This document shows, in pieces, positions 12,820 through 24,900 of a stretch of 64,000 nt of DNA. The translations under genes and the position numbers were made by a program. This DNA is from Lamellibrachia satsuma. Lineage: Eukaryota; Annelida; Polychaeta; Sabellida; Siboglinidae. The DNA is taken from the NCBI GenBank assembly GCA_033239005.1, contig BSQZ01000126.1:417001-481000 (forward strand). The letters are read 5' to 3'. The number at the start of each line of letters is the position of its first letter. Position 1 is the stretch's first letter. The notes under the pieces were generated by a model. That model had not been told where the DNA came from. It was given only the letters and a program-made list of their open reading frames with translations, and did not search any database.

Positions 12820-13310
12820 ATGTGTCGTGCTGTGTTCCGGGTTCAACTTGTGGAGATTCTCACTGCTTTGTCAAAAATCTATTAGGCCGAAAAGATTAGT
12901 GTATATATATATGTACGTATATATTAATATAAAGTATCGTTGCTTCATTGTGGCTTTGTCAGTTTTCTGTTCAGATGGCCATGTCGACTGACAATAACGC
13001 AACACCAGTGCTGAACAGTTTTGGTCATGAAACTGCTGTGAAGCCAGATGCTACTAGTGACTGGGATATCTAATGTGAACATATTTTACGACTGCTTCTG
13101 TAGTGGCCTGTACTGATTTTAACCAGTGGAACTTGATTCCTTACTGACACTGACTTTTGTCAGTCTCAGAAAAAAGTTTAAATTACAGCATTTTTGTGCA
13201 CTGATGAACTACATTGGAACAGTACACAAATGGACAATGAAATTTGCTGTCTGGCTGATGGTTTGTGTTGTGTCTTAGATGTTGTTATCGAAAGAATAAA
13301 ATAGTTTTAT
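12820..13310 (+). other. Likely 3' UTR of the RRM gene
   Basis: Non-coding sequence follows the stop codon. The first good poly(A) signal, AATAAA at 13295-13300, is followed by a T-rich stretch. Confidence 0.5.
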
Positions 13311-14288
13311 GTAATTGTCTTGTACTTAGCAGTTGTCTGGCGAGTGTTTGGAACCTTTTACCATATTTATGGTCAGATCTGCTTATGGTTGACGATTATA
13401 TGATCCATATACAAATTTAACGTCGCAGAATGTAAACCAAGGCCCAATTGTTTACAGATCTTGGCAATGGCATGAATGGTTTGGGGTGTATGCATAGCTT
13501 TATTCCACTGTTATAAGTGATGTTTGGAACTTGGAAGACGCCTTTTGGGGGTTCACCAAGAATAGTAAATGATGTGAGAATGCCAGAGTGGACAAGGAGG
13601 CTGCGTTATACTAGGGTGGTCAATGTGAGAATGCCAGAGTGGACAAGGAGGTTGCGTTATACTTGGGTGGTCATTCTTTCTTTTGGTGCATAGGCTTCAG
13701 ACACACTGAAAGGTGTTATAATACCGTGATATAAACCATTCGAGTTTTATGAATATGTGTTGTGAACGTTATAGTATCAAATGAGTATATAGCCTTTTAC
13801 TGGACAGCTTGTATACAAATTATGCTTATTGCTAGGAACAAATGGCACCAAAAAGGCAGTTTTACAGACAGTTTAAAACTATTTTATTCATAAGACTGCC
13901 ACAAAATATGGTAGGCTACACTAGATGCTCATTATGTATGCAGATTGCAAAAATGGAAGTGTTGCAAAACTTTATCTAATAAAATAATAAACAAAGGCAT
14001 GTAATTAATAATGTTTGTCGTAACAATATTGATATGAACTAATATTATAATTGATTAATATTTTGCACAAAGAACGGGATTAAGTGTATCGGACAACTAT
14101 GTGACTGCTGCAGTTGTATACGTGAAAACTGAGAGCGAACCACTGTCCTAGCACAGAGTCAAAATTATTAACAAGCCATGAATGAAGACAAGTATATACA
14201 CATCACACCATCTCCAGTCTGCTTCATTCAACTTTAAATTAATGTTCAAACTTCCAATAACCGTTGAGATGCTCCTCAATGTGGTTGT
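13311..14288. other. Intergenic; short 51-bp duplication
   Basis: The only structure seen is a direct duplication of about 51 bp, 13573-13623 and 13624-13674 (GTGAGAATGCCAGAGTGGAC and following), differing at a few bases. No exon was recognised. Confidence 0.5.
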
Positions 14289-14296
14289 GTATGAAG

Positions 14297-15338
14297 CAGG
14301 GCTGGGAACAGTTACACAAAATTATATCAGTTACAATGACATACATTTTTTTTTTCAATTACAGTAATAATTTTCCAAATCAATTACAATTATACTGTTT
14401 CAATTTCATTATGCGGAACCAAATATATTCAGCATTTGTTAATTATGTATTTTTGCACGTTTTGCTGAATTTCTATATTTTCTACACAATTGATAAACAA
14501 ATATAACGGTAATGTTTGTACATTTTGTTGAATTGTGACTTTGAATTATACTAAATAAAAAGATAGCCATTTAATACATATTTTTATTATATAAAAATAC
14601 AATGCAATATCCAGACATAATCCTACAGGACATATTCCAATGCAGACATTTATCTATGTGCATTTCTTAAATTTTTCTTAAGAAAATACTAATAATAGGG
14701 TATAATGTGTTTACTGTGAGGTTGTAGCTCCTGCTCTAACCTAACATTCTTAATTGGTCTGCCCTTTGCTTTGTGTGAGTTGGGAATGGGGAGAGATGCC
14801 ATATAAACGGTCCTTGCCACCTGACCTGTCTCCAACCTACCACAACACAAGGGGTGTAACTGGCTTGCTAACTCTGCAATGTTTCACTGAGCTGATATTT
14901 TCTGAAGCAATATCAGGCTACAGGTCTTTCCATGTTGTTTGAATACCAGCTTAGCCTTTGTCTGACAATGTATGTGCATTGTTTATTGCTTCCTGGCTGT
15001 TACCAACTTACTGAAAAGGCTAACTGCTAAGGCTACCCACCACTAGCACCACTAACCAGTACCCACCAGGCAGTGAATACTCTGACTTAAATATAAATAT
15101 ATAAGCAGGTGTTATTATTAGTCTTGATTTTCAACTCATGCGAGACTTAAATTATATTTTTATTGACAATTCGTTCAGGTAGTTTGTGATATGAAACGTA
15201 CTGTAATTCATTGTAACTGAAATAAATTTTCAATTATACAAAATATAACAATTACAGCAAAATTTCGAAACCATAATCAGTTACAATTACACAATTTTGC
15301 TGTAATGAATTACAATTACATAATTGGACCCAGCCCTG
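14297..15338. mobile_element. Non-autonomous hAT element
   Basis: The element begins CAGGGCTGGG and ends CCCAGCCCTG, a perfect 10-bp terminal inverted repeat of hAT type. It is flanked on both sides by the same 8-bp target duplication GTATGAAG (14289-14296 and 15339-15346). Subterminal segments are rich in CAGTTACAAT/AATTACAATTAC. No transposase ORF is present, so mobilisation would need a transposase in trans. It lies between the RRM gene and KIF6. Confidence 0.92.
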
Positions 15339-15346
15339 GTATGAAG

Positions 15347-15942
15347 AAAGTACATCACTTGCAAGTCAATTCCACTAAACCACATTGTTCCGTTCCATTC
15401 CCCCCCCCCATTCTGTATTATCGGTGTAGCTGACCTTTGACATTGTTCAATATGTATGGGTTTTATTTGTCAGCATTTTTAAATTATGAAAAAGTCCATT
15501 TTCCACAAAAGACGCCATCACCACAGGCAATACAATATGTGAGAAACATTGTCGTTTATCAAGACATGTTCGGTAGCAGACATGTTTCTCACATTTAACA
15601 AAAGAACAATTGTGTGACGTTCTGTAAAACAAATCCATTCCGAAAGGGTTGTCGGTAACATAGTGGCACCATGCGGTGGATCTGGAAGCAGCGAAAGGGC
15701 TTGCGAATTTACTATGGTGAAACTGCATGTGGTGACATCTAGCGATTAAAAAGCGTCGAATTAATAAAATTGTGTCCAATGAGAAAATTTAGAATCCGTC
15801 ACTGCGGTTAAAGGCAGATTGTTTACAAATGGCGGTAAGATGACATGAATAGACACGAGCGGGTGACATTTGACAACGCAGTCTTTGCTTCCTATCAAAT
15901 TTGTTGACTATTTAAGGAGTGTGACAGGTATAAAAGACAAAG
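15347..15942 (+). promoter_or_regulatory. KIF6 upstream region / 5' UTR
   Basis: This sequence separates the hAT element from the KIF6 start codon. The 12-bp near-palindrome GTTGTCGGTAAC at 15648-15659 has the shape of a degenerate RFX X-box without a spacer. No TATA box is clear. A promoter role is positional inference. Confidence 0.35.
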
Positions 15943-18900
15943 ATGGTTAAGCAAACTATTCAGATATTCGCAAGAATCAAGCCAACAAAACTTAAAACAG
16001 GGGTAAGTATAAATTGAAAAGTGTCATTGTCTATTATTGTATTAGTATTACCTTTCCTTCGGCTAGGCTATGGGATAACTTAGGATGGTTCTGATCGCAG
16101 AATCTGTTTGATTCCTCAATGAACAGATCTTTGTCTTCAGAATGTAACAACAGTTCAACATTTCCGTTCCTTGTTGTAATCGACAGCACCCATCGAAATT
16201 ACTAACATATATATTGATACATAGTTTTGTTTGTAATATTTATTAAAATTTGATATTGGAATATAATTTATGTGTGTATGCTTCGACCACGTGCATGACA
16301 TTATGGTGACAGTGATTTTTTTTAACCATGGCCCATGCCAATGGGTGTTAGCCCCGTTGCATTAAAATATGGATTTCGTTAAAATATATTGTCTGCCCTA
16401 ACTAGTCCATTGCCTAGATGTGTTTTAGTAGCTGTTCTACCCGGTCTCTGATTCATCCCCGACTATGCATTGCCACACTTCTTCACCTTACAACATATAA
16501 TGTTACCTTTGCTGTCACCTGTTGCAGCTATATGAGGTTGGTGAGGATGACGAGGGTCGTTCCCTTGTCTCCTTCACCATCCCTAGGGAGGCATCAGGGG
16601 GAGTTGTGAACAACAAGAAGGAACAGCACAAGTTCAGGTTAGTCAAGTTGTTTTATTGTAGAGTGACACTTCAAATTTACCTAAAATGTTTCAATGAACT
16701 CTCTAAAAGTCTTTTCATAATTTTGTTTATTCTACAGTTGTATGTGCTACCAAAGTTACTTTAAATAAATCTCATAATGCTGTTTTGGATTGCTACTAAT
16801 TTATATGATACAATTTTTCTTAAGCAAAACAAATCATTGAAATTATAACAATTTATATTTTGAAGGATATTATTTATTATATTAGCATAGTTTATTGTAC
16901 TTCATCTTAAATTAACTTAGTTTTAGCGCTTTGTTTAAAGAGTTTTACATACTTTATTTAGTGTTTTTCTATAATATCATTTCATTTTAATTCTCATTTT
17001 AAGTACTTATTAATTACTGAAATGTGTGTGTGCTTGATTTCAGCTTCCAGAAAGTATTTGACCAGTCAACCAAACAGGATGAAGTGTTCGACTTGGTTTC
17101 AAAGCCAGTTGTTGACAAGTAGGTATTTGATAAGTCACTTGTAAATATTTTATTATATGAACTTTGCATTTTTTTTTAGATTATAGTTATGTGATTGATA
17201 GAAATAATGTCTAAACTAGTTATACACTGGCTTTTGTCACTGGTTTGTTACATTGGTAACAAAACAAATTGCACTAATTGTGTCTGATTAATGATTCTGA
17301 CTTAAGTGACATGAAATAGCAATATATTGTATTTTAATTTAAAGTGTACATGTGATAGAACGTAATTACAATAAATAAACCATTTGTCATGTGCACTAAA
17401 ACACATTATTATTGTTCTTATGTTTTCATTATTCCACAAACAACATTAATTAATATACATTTAAAGGTACCTCTGCAATTCATTTAGATATCCCATTGCA
17501 AATTAAGTTTGTTGATTTAAAAATCTGTAGTGTGTGAATAGTGAATGGTAGTATGCAGAGTCGGTTTAATACAAAAGGTGCATACAACTGTACTTTTGTT
17601 GAAATCATCAAATTAATTTACTGTGTCCATTAGATCTGGTAACTTGTGGAAGCGGATAACCTTATGTTATTAGTTATTGGTAAATATTTCTCAAGGTAGT
17701 GCATTTTCATGATCAAACATTTCTTTCAACTTATCCAAAAGGTTTCTGTTTACCTGTTGAACTTTCACCACCATGCCAAAGTGGTTTCATCAGTACTAAT
17801 GATGATGCTATAGAATATAGAGCCAGACCTCTTTTGCCTTTTTTGAAGAAATTTGACCATATATGGTCAAAAATAATTTAATAGTTTGTCCGATGATTTC
17901 ACCAAAACTTAGTGATGTTGTAGTGGATGCTAGGTAGGTAAGTTTAATTTTTCGTGAAATTATTCTAAACAAGACAAGGGAAAATTTGATTGTGGAGGCA
18001 GTTTTAACAAGATCTACCCTGATAGCCATTCAAAGCAATAATCTCCAGAAGGCATGTGGACAAGGAAGTTATTGGTTTATCTAAGTGTGTCCCACCTCTG
18101 TCAGAAATCTATCAGTTTTAGTTATGAACACATGCAGTCAACATTTATCCAGCCAGTATTGCTAAAGTATCAGTTTTATTTTTTTACACATAAAATTAGT
18201 TTGCTTTAAGACATATTGACACTGTTTTATTTTGTTGTTTTCATATTTTCTGTGTTCATTTTATGTGTAAACATGTTATGAAAGGTAATCAGGGATTCAT
18301 GACTTAATTTGTGTATATATACAATAAATAATATGGATTCTTTGACATGCTTTGATTCCATAATGAGTCATTTTTTTAATAGAATGTCATGGGTAAATAG
18401 ACTATGTACTCATGTTGCTAGAGGCATTTGTAATATTTAGAAAATTGTAGTTTTTCTTTTTCAGTGTCTTGGAAGGTTACAACGGAACCATATTTGCTTA
18501 TGGTCAGGTACGTTCTTCATAAAACATTTCATTTTCATATATATAATGATTTATCAAATTATGCACATCTATTTAGGAATATATATTTATGTTATTTTTA
18601 CAAGATATCATCATGCAAAATAGTCTTTGTGCATATTACTTTAAAATAGTAATTTTATTTGTTTTGGCAGCTATTCAAATGCAGTACCCTGACTTCAAAC
18701 ATGTCTGCTTACTTGTGGCAAATTTGTGCAGCCTGCTTAATAGAACAAACAAATTGTTATGTGGTGTAAGCTATAGCTACTTTCTGCAAAAGTAGACAAA
18801 TTATTTCAAAATTGCATTTCCACCCTAAATCCTCGGTGGTCCTTAGCTCTGATGACGTTTCATGTCCATGTTTATGATATCAGACTTAGCTCTTCTGGTT

Positions 18901-21900
18901 TGTTGCACCTCTGAGCTCAGGTTCCTGAGGATGTAAGCACTATGGAAGTTGTCTTGTTATTATTATAAATGAAATTGTTGATATATTTTTTTGCAGACTG
19001 GAAGCGGAAAAACATTCACAGTAACGGGGGGAGCGGAACGCTACATCGACAGAGGAATCATACCTCGCACACTCTCATATATATTTGACTACTACAAACA
19101 GGTACATTAGCTTATGTTTGAAAAGATACTAATCATATTGTGCTTAATAAAAGTTCATTTCTTTTATAAGCTGCTTTGGCATAAATACAGGATTTTTTTT
19201 ACCTTATGAAGCTTACACAATGAGTGAGTGTGTATTAAATACTGTTGCCTGTGAAGCTGTTGTAGTTGTATAAAATACAGTATCTCAGTATGTTGTTTCT
19301 TTACAGAACCCTGAGTTTGTCTTCTCCACATACATATCATACCTGGAGATCTACAATGAGAGTGGCTATGACCTGCTGGATCCCAAACATGAAGCCACCA
19401 AGTTGGAGGACCTGCCGTAAGCCTGATGGCATCACAATGTCAAAACCCGCAGACATGCACCACCAAAGATATAATGAATCCTTGAACTTTGACAGGAATG
19501 TGTCACTGGTCTGTTCCAGGAATGTGTCACTAGTCTGTTCCAGGAATGGATCACTGTCCTTGACATCTGTTACAGGAATGTGTCACTGGCCTTGACATCT
19601 GATCCAAGAATGTGTCACTGGTCTTGACATATGTCTCAGGAATGTGTCACTGGTCTGTTCTAGGAATGTGTCACTGGCCTTGACATCTGTTCCAGGAATG
19701 TATCATTGGCCTTGACATCTGTACCAGGAATGTGTCACTGGCCTTGACATCTGTTCCAGGAATGTATCTTTGGCCTTGACATCTGTTCCAGGAATGTGTT
19801 AATGGCCTTGACCTGTTTTCTAAGAAGGTGTTAATGGCCAAGAAGGTGTCAGTGACATTGACCTCTGTGGCCTTGACTTCTACTCCAGTAAATCGTCAGT
19901 GGCCTTGACATCTACTCCAGTAAATTGTCAGTGGCCTTGACTTCTACTCCAGTAAATTGTCAGTGGCCTTGACGTCTACTACAGTAAATTGTCAGTGGCC
20001 TTGACGTCTACTACAGTAAATTGTCAGTGGCCTTGACTTCTACTCCAGTAAATCGTCAGTGGTCTTGACATCTACTCCAGTAAATTGTCAGTGGCCTTGA
20101 CTTCTACTCCAGTAAATTGTCAGTGGCCTTGACTTCTACTCCAGTAAATTGTCAGTGGCCTTGACGTCTACTACAGTAAGTTGTCAGTGAACTTGACTTC
20201 TACTCCAGTAAATTGTCAGTGAACTTGACTTCTACTCCAGTAAATTGTCAGTGAACTTGACTTCTACTCCAGTAAGTTGTCAGTGAACTTGGCTTCTACT
20301 CCAGTAAGTTGTCAGTGAACTTGGCTTCTACTCCAGTAAATTGTCAGTGAACTTGGCTTCTACTCCAGTAAGTTGTCAGTGAACTTGGCTTCTACTCCAG
20401 TAAATTGTCAGTGAACTTGGATTCTACTCCAGTAAGTTGTCAGTGAACTTGGCTTCTACTCCAGTAAATTGTCAGTGAACTTGGATTCTACTCCAGTAAG
20501 TTGTCAGTGGCCTTGACTTGTGTTCCTCTCAATTGTAAGTGTCCATGACCTGTGTTCCAGCAAGTTGTCAGTGGCCATGACCTGTGTTCCAGTAAGTTGT
20601 CAGTGGCCATGACCTGCGTTCCAGTAAGTTGTCAATGGCCATGACCTGTGTTCCAGGAAGGTGTTGCTGATGGAGGACTCAGACCAGAACATCCACCTGA
20701 AGAACCTGTCAACACAGGAGGCAGCCAACGAAGAGGAGGCACTCAACCTTCTGTTTATGGGGGACACCAACCGCATGATAGCAGAAGTACGTGCTCACTG
20801 TGGGGGGGGTTGAGGAGGGGTTGAGGCAACTCTAGGTGCCATGGAGTAGCTCTGAATTAATGTAATTGTTTGTTCTTAACATAATATGTAACATTGTGTA
20901 CTTAAGTGTTAATCACAGTTTTGTGTGCCCAGTGCCTATAGAGACAGAGGTTGAGTGGTTGAATGCTTCCCAGAGAAATCGAGTTAGTGCTAGAAGGAAC
21001 TTGTTTACTAGTGGATCAAGTGTAATATATTATACATACCTGTTTGTGTTGCCAGACTCCTATGAACCAGGCTTCAACGAGATCTCACTGTATCTTCACC
21101 ATTCACATCACGTCCCGCGAGGCCGGCTCAGCCACGATCAAGCGGTCAAAGCTTCACCTAGTGGATCTTGCTGGGTTTGTATATGAATTGCTGAACATAA
21201 TACTGAAAGTAGTCATTCGTACTCTAAGTGTATCACAATAACAAACAGGATAATAATAAAATAGTAGTAGTATATATTACCATTTGTAGACTGCATGTTA
21301 ATGTTTAATTAAAGATCCTTCCTCGATTTGATTTTTTCGTTCATCTTATTTCAGACTCGTTTAAAAAAAAAAGCTTATCTAGTATTAACTATGTCATGCT
21401 AGGTCGTTTGTACATATTTGTTATCTAGTTTTGGTGAAACCACCAGACAAACTATGAAATTATTTCAGCAAAAAAGGGCAGATATAAATATTATCCCAAA
21501 CATTATAGCATAATGCTATTCACACTTTTGCAAATAACCAGATCTAACAATCGAAGTCTTGTTTCGATGATTTTAACAAAAGTAGAAATGAACTGCATAT
21601 TTTGCTTAAACTATTATACTATTGCAATGAGCTAAATCAGTTGAGGAGGTAGTTTAAGTAGCATTCTGAGGAAAGTTAGTAGTTGACGTCTACTTGTGTT
21701 TCAGGTCAGAGCGGGTGTCAAAAACGGGGGTCAACGGAATACTTCTGAACGAGGCAAAGTACATCAATCTGTCTCTACACTACCTAGAACAGGTGGGTAG
21801 TATGACATGTCTATGTCAAGTAGGTGGTCATGTCGCCAGGCGTGATTGTGTCATGATGTCAATGTAGGTGTTTGTGGCTTCTCTGTGACATGTTGCTGTT

Positions 21901-24900
21901 TTTGTTGTGATTGTTTCACTATAGGTGATTGTGTCGGCGGTTATATTGTGTCAGTTGTGTTATTGTCAAAGATTGTGTCATTGTCAGTTATTGTTGTAGA
22001 TGTTTGAGCCACAACTGTGTCATTGTAGGTGATTGTGTCATGACTGTGTCAGTATGGACAAGTGTGTCATTCCAGTGTAGGTGATTGTGTCAAAAAATTT
22101 GGTGTACCATGTTATGGTCATTACCATGTAATTATGCCATGACTGTTTCGCTATAACTGATTTCATCACTGTCCACGATGGTGTCATGTCATTGCAAGTC
22201 ATAGTTAGTGTCATGAAGTGACATTTCATTACAGGTGATTGTGGCCCTATCTGAGCGGACACGACAACACATCCCGTACAGGAACTCCATGATGACGTCA
22301 GTGTTGCGGGACAGTCTCGGAGGCAACTGTATGACGACAATGATTGCCACATGCTCAGTGGAACGCAAGAACATTGATGTGAGTGAGAAAAAGCAATGGT
22401 GTTCCTTTCAGGGAGGGTGTAATAATGTTGTTATCTCATCTGTCCACAATATTAGTGTCAAAATCTGTCATGCTAAACCTTGCGTCAAATTTATAATAAA
22501 ATTTTCATATTGATCCATGTCGTCATCAATGCAATGTCATTTAGCATCAGAATATGTCATATTCATCCTTACGTCAAATCTTGAATGACTTTGGATCCAT
22601 ATCATAAAAGCAATGGCATTTAGTGTCAGAATATGTCATGTTCAACCGTGAGTCAAACTAAAAACTGTGATTTTTACCAAAAACTTCTGCATCTCTGATA
22701 TATGGAACTAAAATAATTTATTTGTTATTACCAATGTGTGTGCATATCATGTTTTGAATCAACTTTGACATGTCACTAATGCGTTTGCAGGAGACGATGT
22801 CGACGTGTCGCTTTGCACAGAGAGTGGCCCTCATCAAGAATGACGCCATTTTGAATGAGGAACTCGATCCAAAGTTGATTATTGTGAAACTAAAGAAAGA
22901 AGTGCAGCAGCTAAAAGAGGAATTGTTAATGGCAACTGGAGAACAACGCACAGACTCGCTCAGTGAGGAAGACTTGGACAGGTCAGGGAATCTCGAGGCA
23001 TCGTTTTACATGTGTCAATCATCAACAATGTACAGCTGATTGAAATGTTTCATTCTTTCATATTCTAAGCGACTTGTTTGTTGGTTCTGTGTAAAACATT
23101 TTGAATATTGCTGGGTCCAGATGGACTTGTTTTTTTCAAGCATCAAACAGCAGTTCATTAGCCTAAATGCATGTGTGTACGATATGAGTGCATGTGTGTA
23201 TGACATGCATGTTTGTATGACATGCATGTGTGTATGACGTGCATGAACACACACTTGAAAGTAAACAGTTTGATTAATTTACTTGCTTGTTTTATAACTT
23301 ATTGTATTTTATTATTACTTTATCCAAGAACAGTCTCTTAGTCTAATTTAGTTCACTTTATTACAGTTAATAATAAAATATACATGTCCCCTAGTTAGCA
23401 ACACATAACCAACCATTTGCATGTGGCCTCGACAAAGAAACAAGTATGTTTGCTCAATTCTAGGTGTGTTGAAGCAGTAAAGATATTTCTGGATGATAAA
23501 AGTCCCGAAGCCACGTTAAGTGTCGGGGCAGACATGAGGAAGATACACGAGTGTTTCCGACTGCTCAAGGCAAGCATTACTTTTTTTCTTAAGTGTATCT
23601 TTTTTATTTAGTTTTAATTATGTTTAGTTACTTATTTTGAGTGAGTTCCTCGAATCACTATTTTCTATCTTGTATTGCAGTTGCAATTGCCTCCAAACAT
23701 TTCAGGATGTCAATGTAAGTGAGTGCAAAGTAAATGCAAAGTGAGTGCAAAGTAAATGCAAAGTGAGTGCAAAGTGAGTGCAAAGTAAATGCAAAGTGAG
23801 AGCAAAAGCCAACAATCATTTCCAAATGTATTGTTGTTTCAGAACAAAGTTCTTGAACAAAAGCCAAACAAAGGCCTGGACCCTACTCATACACAAAGTT
23901 CAGAGGTTGCAGTGGACACAGAGCCACCTGTTGGGGAATCTGAAAGAAAGAAATTGACAGAACTGATACGACAGCGAGATAATGAAATAAGTATCCTTTC
24001 TGTGAGTGTGTATGCATGCATACAATTATACGATATCGTGTATTATATTTTTGTAACTGACAGGAAAATTCAGTTGTCAGTTCTTTGGAGCCATCAATAA
24101 TTTCATGATTTAATGCAAAATATGGCTTTTTTATCCCTTCTATCATAGCTTATTGTAACTGTAGGCCTACCCTTACGTTTATTTAAGGCTGGTGACCCCT
24201 GTCCCAATTCACAAGGCTTGAAGTCACATCGACAATTTCTCTTCATATGTTGAAGTTGTATGGTATTAAATCACTGTTGTTTTCTTTTATATCAGTGGTG
24301 TACATGCATTACGATAAATGTGCATTCAGATAATATGTAGTTTTATTTTGTTTTTTTGCTGAAAGTAATATCAAATATGCAGCATTATTTTGAAAACATT
24401 ACATCATACTCAAACAAACCACTTTGTGACACCCTTCCCTCAAGCATTACATAATTGTTGCATGGCCCTCTTGGCTGATTTCAAGGTGACACTGGTTATG
24501 ACCTTAACTTGCGCGTGTGGAGACATTTTAGTGAATATGCTGAAGAAGGAAAAGAAGAAAGCATCTGATGCTGTTCAGCAGCTTAATACAATAGGACTTG
24601 GTACACCTGGCAGTCACCAGATGGCACTGCAGTGCCCTGGTAGATCTCAAAGTCACCCGGTGGAGAAGCACAATGGCCGAAATTCATTGTCAGCTGGAGA
24701 CCGAGTCAACGGAGCTGGTGGGGACATGGAAAGTGTTAGAGTGCAAGCAACCAAGGCAAAGATTTGTAAGTTTATTCTCTGACATTTTCCTTTGAACAAA
24801 TGTTTGTGTTTGTGTGTGTATGATACCCTAAATTTAATGTAGTTTTTAAAGCAGAACAGACAATACAGTACACTCCGCTTAACGGAATCACAGATAACAG

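Noticed and set aside
15447..15779. 110-residue minus-strand ORF before KIF6
   Set aside because: There is no recognisable motif and no splice support. It overlaps the KIF6 upstream region.
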